This document shows, in pieces, positions 42,623-52,791 of a DNA stretch of 64,000 bases (the stretch's first letter is position 1; each line of letters starts with the position of its first letter). Where the stretch lies: positions 248,001 to 312,000 of the forward strand of contig WVSL01000005.1 in assembly GCA_015689685.1 (NCBI GenBank). Reading direction: 5' to 3'. Source of the DNA: Rhodobacterales bacterium HKCCE2091. Lineage in GTDB: Bacteria > Pseudomonadota > Alphaproteobacteria > Rhodobacterales > Rhodobacteraceae. The notes under the pieces are model-generated. The model was not told where the DNA came from and ran no database searches. It worked only from the letters and a program-made list of their open reading frames with translations. The position numbers and the translations under genes were made by a program.

Positions 42623-43149
42623 GCCTGCGCCGCATCCTCATCACGGGTTGTTCCGGCGCGGGGAAATCGTCGCTGATCGACGCGCTTGCCGCCCGCGGCC
42701 ACCAAGTCGCGCGGGAGCCGGGGCGGCGGGTGATCCGGGCGGAGACGCGGCAGGGCGGCACCGGGCTGCCCTGGGCCGACGCCGACCGGTTCGCGCGCCT
42801 CTGCGCCAGGATTGCCGCGGCGGACTGGGAGGGCGCGCGGATCGGGACGGTGTTCTTCGACCGCGGCGTGCCGGATGCGGCCTTCGCGCTCCGCCGGAGG
42901 GGTCACGGTCCCGAGGCGGAGGCGCTGCTCGCCCGCTATACCTACGACGACCCGGTGTTCCTCGCACCGCCCTGGCCCGCGCTGTTCGAGGCCGACGAGG
43001 ACAGGCGCCACGGGCTCGATGACGCGATCGCGGAATACGAGGATATCGCCGCCGGCCTTTCCGGGCTCGGCCGGAAGGTCGCGATCCTGCCGGAACTGCC
43101 GGTCGGGGAGCGGGCCGACTGGCTGGAAAGCCGGCTGCGGAGCGGCTAG
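42619..43149 (+). CDS. AAA_28-type P-loop ATPase/kinase-like protein
   Basis: 176 aa. Walker A is ILITGCSGAGKSSLIDAL, followed by GHQVAREPGRRVIRAE, characteristic of AAA_28 (NadR/adenylate-kinase-like) proteins. A Walker B-like segment is GTVFFDRGVPDAAF, and an Arg-rich region follows. Substrate unknown; members may be small-molecule or nucleotide kinases. It overlaps the preceding membrane-protein gene by four bases and lies 30 bases before murD, so it is expressed with the wall genes. That is only positional evidence for a role there. Confidence 0.75.
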   Translation: MSLRRILITGCSGAGKSSLIDALAARGHQVAREPGRRVIRAETRQGGTGLPWADADRFARLCARIAAADWEGARIGTVFFDRGVPDAAFALRRRGHGPEAEALLARYTYDDPVFLAPPWPALFEADEDRRHGLDDAIAEYEDIAAGLSGLGRKVAILPELPVGERADWLESRLRSG

Positions 43150-43179
43150 GTCTTTCGCGGTGGCGATGGGGGACGGCCG

Positions 43180-44586
43180 ATGATCCCGGTTCCGGGTTTC
43201 GAGAATGCGACGGTTGCGGTGCTCGGGCTCGGGCGGTCGGGGCTGTCGGCGGCGCGGGCGCTCAGGGCGGGGGGGGCGAAGGTCATCGCCTGGGACGACG
43301 GCGAACGCGGCCGCGCGGCGGGCGAGGCGGAGGGGTTCGAGGTCGTCGACCTCGCGCGGCCGGGCGTGCTGGCCGAGACCGCGAGCCTCGTCGTTTCTCC
43401 CGGCATCCCGCATCTCTACCCGCGGGCCCACCCGGCCATCGAGGCCGCGTGGGAGGCGCTGGTGCCGGTGGACAACGACATCGGGCTGTTCTTCCGTGCC
43501 CTCGGCCGTGACGACTGGGCGATGATGGACACGCCGCCGCGCGTGGTCGCGGTGACGGGGTCGAACGGCAAGTCCACCACCTCGGCGCTGATCCACCACA
43601 TCCTGACCGAGGCCGGGACCGCGGCGGAACTGGCCGGGAACATCGGGCGCGGCGTGCTCGATCTCGACCCGCCCGGCGACGGCGCGGTGATCGTGCTGGA
43701 ACTGTCGAGCTACCAGACCGACCTCGCCCGCGCGCTGACGCCTGACATCGCCGTCTTCACCAACCTCTCGCCCGACCATCTCGACCGCCACGGTGGCATC
43801 GGCGGCTACTTCGCGGCCAAGCGGCGGCTGTTCTCGGAGGGCGGGCCGGATCGCGCGGTGATCGGGGTGGACGAGCCCGAAGGCCGGTATCTTGCCGACC
43901 AGATGGCCGAGGGCCCCGGGGACGAACGCCTGATCCGTGTGTCGAACACCCGCAAGATCGCGGGCGAGGGCTGGAACGTGACGGCGCGCAAGGGCTGGCT
44001 GTCGGAGACCCGGAAGGGGCGGCAGGTCGCGTCCATCGACCTCCGCGCCGTGCCGGGTCTTCCGGGCGCGCATAACCACCAGAACGCCTGCGCCGCCTAT
44101 GCCGCGACCCGCGCGCTCGGCCTCGCGCCCCGCGTGATCGAGGCGGCCTTCGCGAGTTTCAGGGGCCTGCCGCACCGGAGCCAGCTGATCGCGGAACGTG
44201 GCGGCGTCGCCTTCGTCAACGACAGCAAGGCGACCAACGTGGACGCGGCGCTGATGGCGCTGGCGGCCTTCCCGCGTATCCGCTGGATCTGCGGCGGGCT
44301 GATGAAGGAGGGCGGGGTGGACCGGCTCGGACCTGCCGCCGGGGCGGTGGCGAAGGCCTACGTCATCGGGCGGGAGGCCGAGGCCTTCGCCCGCGACCTC
44401 GCCGGGGTCGAAAGCGAGATCTGCACCGACATGGCCACCGCCGTCGCCCGCGCCGCCGCCGAGGCCGAACCGGGGGACACCGTTCTGCTTGCCCCCGCCG
44501 CCGCGAGTTTCGACCAGTACGACAACTTCGAACAGCGCGGCGACGATTTCGCGGCCGAGGTGCGCAGGGTGCTCGGCCTCGCCTGA
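43180..44586 (+). CDS. murD: UDP-MurNAc-L-Ala:D-Glu ligase MurD
   Basis: 468 aa, adds D-glutamate to UDP-MurNAc-L-Ala. Seen: Rossmann [37 protein letters not shown] loop [51 protein letters not shown] and [18 protein letters not shown]. Full length. Upstream partner is the ATPase gene; a VOC gene separates it from ftsW. Confidence 0.96.
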   Translation: MIPVPGFENATVAVLGLGRSGLSAARALRAGGAKVIAWDDGERGRAAGEAEGFEVVDLARPGVLAETASLVVSPGIPHLYPRAHPAIEAAWEALVPVDNDIGLFFRALGRDDWAMMDTPPRVVAVTGSNGKSTTSALIHHILTEAGTAAELAGNIGRGVLDLDPPGDGAVIVLELSSYQTDLARALTPDIAVFTNLSPDHLDRHGGIGGYFAAKRRLFSEGGPDRAVIGVDEPEGRYLADQMAEGPGDERLIRVSNTRKIAGEGWNVTARKGWLSETRKGRQVASIDLRAVPGLPGAHNHQNACAAYAATRALGLAPRVIEAAFASFRGLPHRSQLIAERGGVAFVNDSKATNVDAALMALAAFPRIRWICGGLMKEGGVDRLGPAAGAVAKAYVIGREAEAFARDLAGVESEICTDMATAVARAAAEAEPGDTVLLAPAAASFDQYDNFEQRGDDFAAEVRRVLGLA

Positions 44587-44644
44587 CCCCGGGGCCGCCG
44601 GAAACGTGCTAGGCTGTGGCCGGTGAAACCCGGAGGGATCGGCC

Positions 44645-45028
44645 ATGGGCAAGGTGATCGGCATCGGCGGCGTCTTCATGACATGCCGCGACCCGGAGGC
44701 GACGCGGGACTGGTACGCGCGCGTCCTCGGCATCGATCCGAACGACATGTGCGGCTTCGATTTCCTCCACGCCGACAGCGCGGCGCGCTTCCCCGAGGGC
44801 GCGCGTTCGATCCTGGGGCTGTTCGGGGACGGGTCTGATTACCTCGCGCCGTCCGGGCTGCCGTTCATGCTCAACCTGATCGTCGACGACCTCGACGCCG
44901 TTCTCGCGCGGGCCGCGGGCGAAGGCGTGGCGGAGCTGCAGCCGCGGGAAAGCCACGACTACGGCGCGTTCGGATGGATCCTCGACCCCGACGGCCGCAA
45001 GCTGGAACTGTGGCAGCCGCCGGGGTGA
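44645..45028 (+). CDS. VOC/glyoxalase-family protein inside the dcw cluster
   Basis: 127 aa, one VOC module: FMTCRDPEATRDWYARVLGIDP, PFMLNLIVDDLDAVLARAAGEGV and DPDGRKLELWQPP with a terminal metal-type Glu. It is a single-domain dimeric type, as in glyoxalase I or antibiotic-resistance proteins, so the activity cannot be told. GGAGGG precedes ATG 44645. It is separated from ftsW by 227 bases holding repeat copy C. Confidence 0.8.
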   Translation: MGKVIGIGGVFMTCRDPEATRDWYARVLGIDPNDMCGFDFLHADSAARFPEGARSILGLFGDGSDYLAPSGLPFMLNLIVDDLDAVLARAAGEGVAELQPRESHDYGAFGWILDPDGRKLELWQPPG

Positions 45029-45116
45029 GCGGCCGCGTCTCCGCCTCGGGCCCCCGTTCCGGGAGCGCTCGGCGAAGCCGGTCGCCGCCCGTTCGGGCGG
45101 CTCCGCGCCTCCGGCG

Positions 45117-45137
45117 GAGGTATTTGCAAGGCAAAGA
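45117..45137 (+). repeat. Dispersed 3'-flanking motif, copy C
   Basis: GAGGTATTTGCAAGGCAAAGA lies 89 bases past the stop of the VOC gene on the same strand. CGCCCG-TT-CGGGCG and CCTCC-GGC-GGAGG hairpins lie just before or overlap it. Same orientation and distance from a stop as copies A (3152) and B (14518). Confidence 0.6.
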
Positions 45138-45255
45138 TGCGGGGGTCGGTCCCGGCGCCGGGGCGGGTTTCTCTGGCCCCGGGTGGAAAATCGCGATAAG
45201 CTTTCGGTCGAGACCCGGAAAACCGGGCAGACACGAGGCGAGACGGGCAGGCTCC

Positions 45256-46425
45256 ATGACGGAAATGGCGCATGGCACGGTGATCGTGCATTCCGGCGAG
45301 GCGGTTCTGCCGCGCTGGTGGCGGACCGTGGACCGGGTGACGATCGGCTGCGTCCTGGCGCTGTTCGCGATCGGCATCCTGCTCGGCTTCGCGGCCTCGC
45401 CGCCGCTGGCGATGCGCAACCACCTGCCGCCGTTCCACTACGTGACCCGCCAGGTGTTCTTCGGCGTGCTGGCGCTCGGGGCGATGGTGATCGTGTCGAT
45501 GCTGTCGCCGACCAGCGTGCGGCGGCTGTCGACCATCGGGTTCGCGGGGGCCTTCGTCGCGCTCGCGCTGCTGCCGTTCTTCGGCACCGATTTCGGATCC
45601 GGCGGGGTGCGGTGGTACTCGCTCGGCTTCGCCTCGGTGCAGCCGTCGGAATTCCTGAAACCGGTCTTCACCGTCACCATCGCCTGGCTCGTCGCCGCGA
45701 ACCTGGAAACCGCGGGGCCGCCGGGCAAGCTGATCTCCTTCGTGCTGACGCTGATGGTCGCGGGGCTCCTGGCGATCCAGCCCGATTTCGGGCAGACCGC
45801 GCTGATCCTGTTCGCCTGGTGCGTGATCTACTTCGTCGCCGGGGCGCCGATGCTGCTGATCCTCGTGGTCGGCACCGGCATCCTCGGCGCGGGCTTCCTG
45901 GCCTACAACTCGTCCGAGCATTTCGCCCGCCGCATCGACGGTTTCCTCGCCCCCGATCTCGACCCCTATTCGCAACTCGCCCGCGCGACCAATGCGATCC
46001 GCGAGGGCGGGGTGTTCGGCGCGGGGCTCGGCGAAGGCGCGGTGAAGTGGTCGCTGCCCGATGCGCATACAGACTTCATCATCGCCGTCGCGGCGGAGGA
46101 ATACGGGCTGATCCTCGTCCTCGTCATCATCGGGCTGTTCTGCACCATCGCGCTGCGGTCGTTCTTCCGGCTGATGCGCGAGCGTGACCCGTTCATCCGG
46201 CTGGCGGGCTCGGGCCTCGCCTCGCTCCTGGCGCTGCAGGCCTTCATCAACCTCGGCGTCGCCGTCCGGCTTCTGCCCGCGAAGGGCATGACGCTGCCCT
46301 TCGTCAGCTACGGCGGGTCGAGCCTGATCGCGACGGGCATCCTCGTCGGGATGCTTCTGTGCCTCACCCGGCAGAGACCCCAGGGCGAGATCCGCGACTA
46401 CCTACTGTCACGGCGGGGCGGATGA
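45256..46425 (+). CDS. ftsW: Septal peptidoglycan polymerase FtsW (SEDS family)
   Basis: 389 aa, about ten TM helices, polymerises lipid II at the septum with FtsI. SEDS landmarks: [54 protein letters not shown] and the catalytic-site loop [17 protein letters not shown] 45256 has a modest ribosome site; ATG 45268 is also possible. It overlaps murG by four bases. Confidence 0.94.
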   Translation: MTEMAHGTVIVHSGEAVLPRWWRTVDRVTIGCVLALFAIGILLGFAASPPLAMRNHLPPFHYVTRQVFFGVLALGAMVIVSMLSPTSVRRLSTIGFAGAFVALALLPFFGTDFGSGGVRWYSLGFASVQPSEFLKPVFTVTIAWLVAANLETAGPPGKLISFVLTLMVAGLLAIQPDFGQTALILFAWCVIYFVAGAPMLLILVVGTGILGAGFLAYNSSEHFARRIDGFLAPDLDPYSQLARATNAIREGGVFGAGLGEGAVKWSLPDAHTDFIIAVAAEEYGLILVLVIIGLFCTIALRSFFRLMRERDPFIRLAGSGLASLLALQAFINLGVAVRLLPAKGMTLPFVSYGGSSLIATGILVGMLLCLTRQRPQGEIRDYLLSRRGG

Positions 46426-47516
46426 CGGCGCCGCTCCTCCTGATCGCCGCGGGCGGCACGGCGGGGCACATGTTCCCCGCCCAGGCACTGGCCGAGACGA
46501 TGCTGCGCCGGGGCTGGCGCGTGGTCCTGTCGACCGACGAACGCGGCGCGCGCTATACCGGCGGCTTCCCCCACGTGGTCGAGGTCCGCAAGGTGGCCTC
46601 CGCCACCTTCGCGCGGGGCGGGGCGTTGGCCAAGCTCGCGGTTCCGTTCCGCATCGGCTCCGGCGTGATCGCCGCGATGGGCCAGTTCCGCCGCGACCGG
46701 CCCTCCGCCGTGGTGGGGTTCGGCGGCTATCCCTCGATCCCGGCGATGGCGGCCGCCACCCTGATGCGCCTGCCGCGGATGATCCACGAACAGAACGGGG
46801 TGCTTGGCCGGGTGAACCGCCTGTTCGCCCGCCGCGTGCCGGTGGTCGCCTGCGGCACCTGGCCGACGGACCTGCCGAAGGGCGCGAACGGGGTCCATAC
46901 CGGCAACCCGGTGCGCGGGGTGGTGCTGAAGGTCGCGGGTTCGCCCTATACCCCGCCGGGGGACTGGCCACTCAAGATCGCGCTGATCGGCGGCAGCCAG
47001 GCCGCCCGCATCCTCGCCGACCGGGTGCCCCCGGCGCTGGCGCTGTTGCCGGAGCCGCTGCGGTCGCGCGTCAGCATCACCCACCAGGCCCGCCCCGAGG
47101 ACGAGGCGCGGGTCGTCGCGGCCTATGCCGAGGCCGGCATTCGCGCCGAGGTCGCGCCGTTCATCGACGTGCCGAAGAAATTCGCCGAGGCGCAGCTTGT
47201 CATCGCGCGGGCGGGGGCGTCGACCGTCGCGGATCTCTGCGTGATCGGGCGGCCCGCGATCCTCGTGCCCTTCGCCGCCGCCACCGCGGACCACCAGACC
47301 GCGAATGCGCGCGCGCTCGTTGACGCCGGGGCAGCGATCCTGATCCCGGAAAGCAGATTGACGCCGGAAACATTATCGGAGCATATCGCCGCGATTTTGG
47401 ACGACCCCGGGGCCGCGACGCGGATGGCAGACGCCGCGCTGAGCCTCGCGGTGCCGGATGCGACGGAGCGGCTGGCCGGCATCGTGGAAGAGTTGGCGGG
47501 AAGGGGACAGGAATGA
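46422..47516 (+). CDS. murG: Lipid II synthase MurG
   Basis: 364 aa, GT-B glycosyltransferase adding GlcNAc to lipid I on the inner membrane face. Seen: [94 protein letters not shown] and [20 protein letters not shown] 46422 overlaps the ftsW stop, and its own stop overlaps murC (ATGA). Confidence 0.95.
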   Translation: MTAPLLLIAAGGTAGHMFPAQALAETMLRRGWRVVLSTDERGARYTGGFPHVVEVRKVASATFARGGALAKLAVPFRIGSGVIAAMGQFRRDRPSAVVGFGGYPSIPAMAAATLMRLPRMIHEQNGVLGRVNRLFARRVPVVACGTWPTDLPKGANGVHTGNPVRGVVLKVAGSPYTPPGDWPLKIALIGGSQAARILADRVPPALALLPEPLRSRVSITHQARPEDEARVVAAYAEAGIRAEVAPFIDVPKKFAEAQLVIARAGASTVADLCVIGRPAILVPFAAATADHQTANARALVDAGAAILIPESRLTPETLSEHIAAILDDPGAATRMADAALSLAVPDATERLAGIVEELAGRGQE

Positions 47517-48943
47517 ACGCAGCGACCAAACTGCCCACGGCGCTTGGGCCGATCCATTTCGTCGGCATCGGCGGGATCGGCATGTCGGGCATCGCCGAGG
47601 TGCTTCTGAACCACGGCTACACGGTGCAGGGATCGGACCTGAAGGCGTCGAAGATCACCGACCGGCTGGCCGAGCTCGGTGCGAAGATCTTCGTCGGCCA
47701 GCGGGCCGAGAACCTGCAGGGCGCCGAAGTCATCGTGATTTCGTCCGCGATCAAGACGGGCAACCCCGAACTCGACGCGGCCCGGTCGATGGGCCTGCCG
47801 GTGGTGCGCCGCGCCGAGATGCTGGCGGAGCTGATGCGGCTCCGGTCGAACGTTGCCGTCGCGGGCACCCACGGCAAGACCACAACGACCACGCTGGTCG
47901 CCACCCTCCTGGACGCGGGCGGCATGGACCCGACGGTCATCAACGGCGGCATCATCCATGCCTACGGCTCGAACGCGCGCGTGGGGCAGGGCGAGTGGAT
48001 GGTGGTGGAGGCCGACGAGAGCGACGGCACCTTCAACCGCCTGCCCGCGACCATCGCCATCGTCACCAACATCGACCCCGAGCACATGGAGCATTGGGGC
48101 TCGATCGAGAACCTGCGCCAGGGGTTCTACGATTTCGTCTCCAACATCCCGTTCTACGGGCTCGCCGTCTGCTGCACCGACCATCCCGAGGTGCAGGCGC
48201 TCGTCGGGCGGATCACCGACCGCCGGGTGCTGACCTTCGGCTTCAACGCCCAGGCCGACGTGCGCGCGGTGAACCTGCGCTACGAACGCGGCACCGCGCA
48301 TTTCGACGTCGCGCTGCAGTCCGAGGACAAGGTGATCGAGGGCTGCGAACTGCCGATGCCGGGCGACCACAACGTGTCGAACGCGCTGGCCGCGGTCGCG
48401 GTGGCCCGTCACCTGGGGCTGAAATCGGCCGAGATCCGCGAGGCCCTGCGCACCTTCGGCGGCGTTAACCGGCGGTTTACCAAGGTTGGCGAGGTTGATG
48501 GCGTGACCATCATCGACGATTACGGCCACCACCCGGTGGAAATCGCCGCGGTCCTCAAGGCCGCGCGCCAGGCCATCGGCCCCGATGGCGGACGGGTGAT
48601 CGCGGTCCACCAGCCGCACCGCTACTCGCGCCTGCATTCGCTGTTCGACGACTTCTGCGCCTGTTTCAACGAGGCCGATGTCGTCGCCATCGCCGAGGTC
48701 TACGCCGCGGGCGAGGACCCGATCGAGGGCGCGAGCCGAGACGACCTCGTGGCCGGCCTGATCCGCCACGGCCACCGCCACGCCCGCGCCATCCTGTCCG
48801 AGGACGATCTCGAACGGCTGGTGCGTGAGCAGGCCCGGTCAGGCGACATCGTCGTCTGCCTCGGCGCCGGCACGATCTCGGCCTGGGCGCAGGGGCTGCC
48901 GGAACGGTTGTCACGCCCGCCCGCGCGGGCGGAGGCCTGTTGA
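47513..48943 (+). CDS. murC: UDP-MurNAc:L-alanine ligase MurC
   Basis: 476 aa, the first stem-peptide ligase. Seen: [22 protein letters not shown] loop [77 protein letters not shown] and [16 protein letters not shown]. Full length, four-base overlap with murG. Confidence 0.96.
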   Translation: MNAATKLPTALGPIHFVGIGGIGMSGIAEVLLNHGYTVQGSDLKASKITDRLAELGAKIFVGQRAENLQGAEVIVISSAIKTGNPELDAARSMGLPVVRRAEMLAELMRLRSNVAVAGTHGKTTTTTLVATLLDAGGMDPTVINGGIIHAYGSNARVGQGEWMVVEADESDGTFNRLPATIAIVTNIDPEHMEHWGSIENLRQGFYDFVSNIPFYGLAVCCTDHPEVQALVGRITDRRVLTFGFNAQADVRAVNLRYERGTAHFDVALQSEDKVIEGCELPMPGDHNVSNALAAVAVARHLGLKSAEIREALRTFGGVNRRFTKVGEVDGVTIIDDYGHHPVEIAAVLKAARQAIGPDGGRVIAVHQPHRYSRLHSLFDDFCACFNEADVVAIAEVYAAGEDPIEGASRDDLVAGLIRHGHRHARAILSEDDLERLVREQARSGDIVVCLGAGTISAWAQGLPERLSRPPARAEAC

Positions 48944-48983
48944 CCCGGGCGCGCCGAAACGCCCCCGGACGGAGGGCCGCGGC

Positions 48984-49229
48984 ATGAGCCTGTCGCTGAC
49001 GCTCGCCTGTCTCTGGGTGGTCGCCGCCGCGATCACGGCGATGCTGCCGATGCGGTTGCAATACGCGCCGGGGCTGACGCTCCTGTTCGCCTCGGTGCCG
49101 CTGGCTGTGTTCGTCGGCGTCCAGCACGGCTGGCTCGCGGTCGCCGTCGTCTTCGCGGTGCTGTCGATGTTCCGGCGCCCGCTCATCTACCTCGCCCGGC
49201 GGCTTGCCGGTCGTAAGGAAGGGACGTGA
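48984..49229 (+). CDS. Small membrane protein, DUF2484 type (copy 1)
   Basis: 81 aa, two or three TM segments: MSLSLTLACLWVVAAAITAM, YAPGLTLLFASVPLAVFVGV, and LAVAVVFAVLSMF, with an Arg-rich end (RRPLIYLARRLAGRKEGT). The opening matches the next gene (xxLSLTxACLWxV), so the two are tandem paralogues of the DUF2484 family. GGAGGG precedes the ATG. Located between murC and murB, as in other Rhodobacteraceae. Function unknown. Confidence 0.75.
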   Translation: MSLSLTLACLWVVAAAITAMLPMRLQYAPGLTLLFASVPLAVFVGVQHGWLAVAVVFAVLSMFRRPLIYLARRLAGRKEGT

Positions 49230-49492
49230 TGCCCCTGTCGCTCACAATGGCCTGTCTCTGGGCCGTCACCGGCTGCGTCATCAGCCTCGGCCCGCAACGC
49301 TTTCACTGGCCCGCGGCCTGGGCCCTGATCGCGGTCGGCATCCCGATCCTCGGCTACGTCACGCTGCAACTCGGGCCCTGGTGGGGGATCGCCGTGCTGG
49401 TGGCCGGTGCGTCGATCCTGCGCTGGCCGGTATTCTACTTCGGCCGCTGGATCCGCAGCGTGTTCGGGGGCCGTTTCGGAGGCCAGCCGTGA
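49229..49492 (+). CDS. Small membrane protein, DUF2484 type (copy 2)
   Basis: 87 aa, three TM segments; the start MPLSLTMACLWAVTGCVISL is clearly related to copy 1, and the end FYFGRWIRSVFGG is again basic. ATG 49229 overlaps the previous stop by one base (TGATG); a GTG at 49226 is the alternative. Probably arose by tandem duplication and has diverged since. Confidence 0.75.
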   Translation: MPLSLTMACLWAVTGCVISLGPQRFHWPAAWALIAVGIPILGYVTLQLGPWWGIAVLVAGASILRWPVFYFGRWIRSVFGGRFGGQP

Positions 49493-49761
49493 TCGACCCG
49501 GTGATCGCGAAGATGGCGCTCCTGACGCTCGCGCTCGGGCTCGGCATCGGCTACCCCGCCGGCTGGTACATCGGCTGGCGCGGCATCTCTGTCATCGCCG
49601 GTCTCGGCCTCGCCGCCATCGTCGCGCTCGCGGCCTGGGGTGCGGTGCAGGGGGGATGGCTGCGGATCCTCGCGTTCCACATCGCCTTCTTCGCCGGGAC
49701 GCCGATGCTGGCGGGCGGGCTCTTCGGCGCGGCGGTCGCCCGCCGTTCGCGCGTGGCCTGA
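49489..49761 (+). CDS. Small three-helix membrane protein
   Basis: 90 aa, hydrophobic throughout: [40 protein letters not shown] and [20 protein letters not shown]. Start GTG 49489 overlaps the preceding stop (GTGA). Not obviously related to the two DUF2484 copies. Lies just before murB. Function unknown. Confidence 0.6.
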   Translation: MIDPVIAKMALLTLALGLGIGYPAGWYIGWRGISVIAGLGLAAIVALAAWGAVQGGWLRILAFHIAFFAGTPMLAGGLFGAAVARRSRVA

Positions 49762-49783
49762 CCCGGTGTCCGGCCCGGCCGAC

Positions 49784-50698
49784 ATGCCGCCAGTTCGCGG
49801 CCGCCTAACCCCGGACCGCCCGCTTGCCGACCTGACATGGCTCCGCGTCGGCGGCCCGGCGGACTGGCTGTTCCAGCCCGAGGACGCGGATGACCTTTCG
49901 ACTTTCCTTGCCGCGCTCGATCCCGCCGTGCCGGTGTTCCCGATGGGCGTCGGGTCCAACCTGATCGTCCGTGACGGCGGCATCCGTGCGGTCGTCATCC
50001 GGCTCGGCCGCGGGTTCAACGGGATCGAGACGGGGGAGAGGACCGTCACCGCCGGAGCCGCCGCGCTCGATGCCCATGTCGCGCGGAAGGCCGCGGCGGC
50101 GGGGCTGGACCTCACCTTCCTGCGCACTATCCCCGGCGCCATCGGCGGGGCGCTGAAGATGAATGCCGGCTGCTACGGCAGCTACATGGCCGATCAGGTC
50201 GTCGAGGCGACGGCGATCCTGCGCGACGGAACCCGCGTCACGATCCCGGCATCGGAGATCGGGTTCGCCTATCGCCAGACCGACCTGCCGGAGGGCGCGG
50301 TCGTCATCTCGGTCACTTTGCGCGCCGATCCCGGCGACCCGGAGGCGCTGGAGGCGAAGATGGCCGAGCAGCTCGCGCGGCGCGACGCCAGCCAGCCGAC
50401 GAAGGAGCGCACCGCGGGCTCCACCTTCCGCAACCCGGCCGGATTCTCCTCCACCGGGCGGGCCGACGACACGCACGATCTCAAGGCCTGGAAACTCATC
50501 GACGATGCCGGGATGCGCGGCGCGCGGCAGGGCGGCGCGATGATGTCCGAGAAGCACTCGAACTTCCTTCTGAACGCGGGCGGGGCGACGGCGGCGGAGC
50601 TCGAGGGACTGGGCGAGGAGGTCCGAAAAAGGGTTTTCCAAGCCACCGGGATCACGCTAGAGTGGGAAATCATGCGCGTGGGTGAGCCCGCGGCGTGA
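49784..50698 (+). CDS. murB: UDP-N-acetylenolpyruvoylglucosamine reductase MurB
   Basis: 304 aa, FAD enzyme that reduces UDP-GlcNAc-enolpyruvate to UDP-MurNAc. Seen: [58 protein letters not shown], the substrate-binding [14 protein letters not shown], and the C-terminal [15 protein letters not shown]. Start ATG 49784 fits family length; GTG 49766 is an alternative, and neither has a good ribosome site. Confidence 0.94.
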   Translation: MPPVRGRLTPDRPLADLTWLRVGGPADWLFQPEDADDLSTFLAALDPAVPVFPMGVGSNLIVRDGGIRAVVIRLGRGFNGIETGERTVTAGAAALDAHVARKAAAAGLDLTFLRTIPGAIGGALKMNAGCYGSYMADQVVEATAILRDGTRVTIPASEIGFAYRQTDLPEGAVVISVTLRADPGDPEALEAKMAEQLARRDASQPTKERTAGSTFRNPAGFSSTGRADDTHDLKAWKLIDDAGMRGARQGGAMMSEKHSNFLLNAGGATAAELEGLGEEVRKRVFQATGITLEWEIMRVGEPAA

Positions 50699-50768
50699 AA
50701 CCTGCCGCAAGGCGGTATGAACTTTGACCGAAACGGGCTGCCAAAAGGCCCGGCGGAAGAGGCAGATA

Positions 50769-51692
50769 GTGGGTGAGCGTTCGAGCAGGGCGTCCCCCCG
50801 TATCGCGGTCCTGATGGGCGGCATCTCGGCCGAGCGCGAGGTGTCATTGTCCACCGGTCGCGAGTGCGCAACCGCGCTGCGGGGCGAGGGCTATGACGTG
50901 ATCGAGGTCGATGCCGGCCGCGATCTCGCGTCGCGCCTTGCCGACCTGTCCCCCGACGTCTGCTTCAACGCGCTGCATGGCCGGTTCGGAGAGGATGGCT
51001 GCGTGCAGGGCATCCTCGAATGGCTGCGCATTCCCTACACCCATTCCGGCGTGCTGGCCTCGGCGCTGGCGATGGACAAGGCACGGTCGAAGGCCGCCTT
51101 CCGCGCCGCCGGCCTGCCGGTCGCCGAAAGCATGATCGCGCCGAAGTCCGAGATCGCGGCGGCCCATGTCCTGCCGCCGCCCTACGTCGTGAAGCCGAAC
51201 CGCGAGGGATCGTCGGTCGGCATCTACATCGTCCACGAGGATGCCAACGGGCCGCCGGTCCTGGCCGACGACCTGCCGGACGACCTGATGGTGGAGACCT
51301 ACCTGCCGGGCCGCGAACTCACGGTCTCCGTCATGGGCGACCGCGCCCTCGCCGTGACCGAGATCCTGACCGACGGCTGGTACGACTACGACGCCAAGTA
51401 CAAGCCCGGCGGCTCGCGCCATGTCGTCCCCGCCGAGATCCCCGACGAGATCACCGAGGCCTGTCTGTCGATGGCCGCGCGGTGCCACGACATCGTCGGC
51501 TGCCGCGGCGTGTCGCGCACGGATTTCCGGTGGGACGACACCCGTGGCCTCGACGGCCTGAAGATACTCGAGATCAACACCCAACCCGGCATGACGCCCA
51601 CCTCGCTGACGCCCGAGCACGCGGCGGCGGTCGGGATGAGCTTCGGGGCGCTTTGCCGGTGGATCGTGGAGGACGCGTCATGCGACAGGTGA
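50769..51692 (+). CDS. ddl: D-alanine--D-alanine ligase
   Basis: 307 aa, ATP-grasp enzyme making D-Ala-D-Ala for MurF. Seen: [39 protein letters not shown], the ATP-binding [24 protein letters not shown] and the metal site [17 protein letters not shown]. Start GTG 50769 is preceded by GGAAGAGG; a TTG at 50724 is possible but less likely. The 3' end overlaps the 62-aa gene by 13 bases. Confidence 0.95.
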   Translation: MGERSSRASPRIAVLMGGISAEREVSLSTGRECATALRGEGYDVIEVDAGRDLASRLADLSPDVCFNALHGRFGEDGCVQGILEWLRIPYTHSGVLASALAMDKARSKAAFRAAGLPVAESMIAPKSEIAAAHVLPPPYVVKPNREGSSVGIYIVHEDANGPPVLADDLPDDLMVETYLPGRELTVSVMGDRALAVTEILTDGWYDYDAKYKPGGSRHVVPAEIPDEITEACLSMAARCHDIVGCRGVSRTDFRWDDTRGLDGLKILEINTQPGMTPTSLTPEHAAAVGMSFGALCRWIVEDASCDR

Positions 51693-51868
51693 TGGACGGA
51701 ATGCGCCGGCTGCGGGGCGCGCGGCTGCTCAGGGTCGGCCTGCCCGCTGCATCGGTGGCGCTGGCCGTCGTGATCTCCATCCTGCACCCCGAGACCCGCG
51801 CCGCGATGGGCGACACGATCGGTGCGCTCTGCGGGCTGGTGGTCGAGGGCGGATCGTGCGGCCTCTGA
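51680..51868 (+). CDS. Small single-pass membrane protein between ddl and ftsQ
   Basis: 62 aa: a basic N-terminus ([18 protein letters not shown]), one TM helix (about 20-37, [15 protein letters not shown]) and a short C-terminus with two Cys ([12 protein letters not shown]). GGAGG lies 8 bases before ATG 51680, inside ddl. The gene overlaps ddl by 13 bases and ftsQ by 13 bases, each in another frame. An alternative start is ATG 51692. Not recognised; its position suggests a divisome-related role but proves nothing. Confidence 0.55.
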   Translation: MRQVMDGMRRLRGARLLRVGLPAASVALAVVISILHPETRAAMGDTIGALCGLVVEGGSCGL

Positions 51869-52791
51869 TCGCCGAACGCGGACCCGTGGCGCAGCCGCGC
51901 CCGCAGCGGCCCGGCCGCCGCGACCCCGCGCCCTCGCGATGGGCCTACCGGATCGAGCGGATGTGGCTGGTGCCGCGGTTCCGCCGTCTCTGCCGCGTCG
52001 GTCTGCCGGTCTTCGCCGTGTTCATGGCCGCGGGCTTCTGGTTCTCCGACCCCGCCAACATGCGCAGGATCACCGACACGGTCGGCGAGATCCGGCGCGA
52101 GATCGAGAGCCGGCCGGAGTTCCAGGTCAACGTGGTCGGCATCGAGGGCGCGAGCCCGGCGCTGGCAGACGAGATCCGCGTCGTGCTCGGCATCGACCTG
52201 CCGGTGTCGTCGTTCGAACTCGACCTCGACATGCTGCGCGCCCGGATCTCGGGGCTGCCCGGGGTGGCCGGGGCGGAGCTGCGCATCCGCGGCAGCGGCT
52301 ACCTCGCCGTCCTGATCGAGGAACGCCAGCCCGCGATGGTCTGGCAGACGCGCGGCGGGGCGGTTCTGATCGACGAGACCGGGACCTTCGTCGCGGCGCT
52401 GTCCGACCGGCCCGACACGCCGCCCCTGCCGCAGATCGCGGGCGAGGGCGCGGACCTCGCCGCGGCGGAGGCGATCGAGTTGTTCGAGGCCGCTTCGCCG
52501 CTTGGCGACCGGCTGCGCGGGCTCGTCCGGGTGGGCGAGCGCCGGTGGGACGTGGTGCTGACCGATGGTCGCCGCATCCTCCTGCCCGCCCACGGCGCGC
52601 GGGCGGAACTGGACCGGCTGATCGCGCTCGACGACCTGCAGGACCTTCTGGCGCGGGATGTCGTCCGCGTCGACATGCGCAACCCCGAGCGCCTCACGCT
52701 CCAGCTCACGCCCCACGCGCTGGAGGAGATGCGCCGGATGCAGGACTTCATCAGGCAGGGGCAGCAGGGGCAGGGGGACAACCGGGGATGA
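51856..52791 (+). CDS. ftsQ: Cell division protein FtsQ
   Basis: 311 aa, bitopic. A basic cytoplasmic tail of about 50 residues, a TM helix (about 48-66), then a POTRA domain (EFQVNVVGIEGASPALADEIRVVLG) and the FtsQ beta domain (GVAGAELRIRGSGYLAVLIEERQPAMVWQ). It recruits FtsB/FtsL. Start GTG 51856; its stop overlaps ftsA. Confidence 0.92.
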   Translation: MRPLIAERGPVAQPRPQRPGRRDPAPSRWAYRIERMWLVPRFRRLCRVGLPVFAVFMAAGFWFSDPANMRRITDTVGEIRREIESRPEFQVNVVGIEGASPALADEIRVVLGIDLPVSSFELDLDMLRARISGLPGVAGAELRIRGSGYLAVLIEERQPAMVWQTRGGAVLIDETGTFVAALSDRPDTPPLPQIAGEGADLAAAEAIELFEAASPLGDRLRGLVRVGERRWDVVLTDGRRILLPAHGARAELDRLIALDDLQDLLARDVVRVDMRNPERLTLQLTPHALEEMRRMQDFIRQGQQGQGDNRG

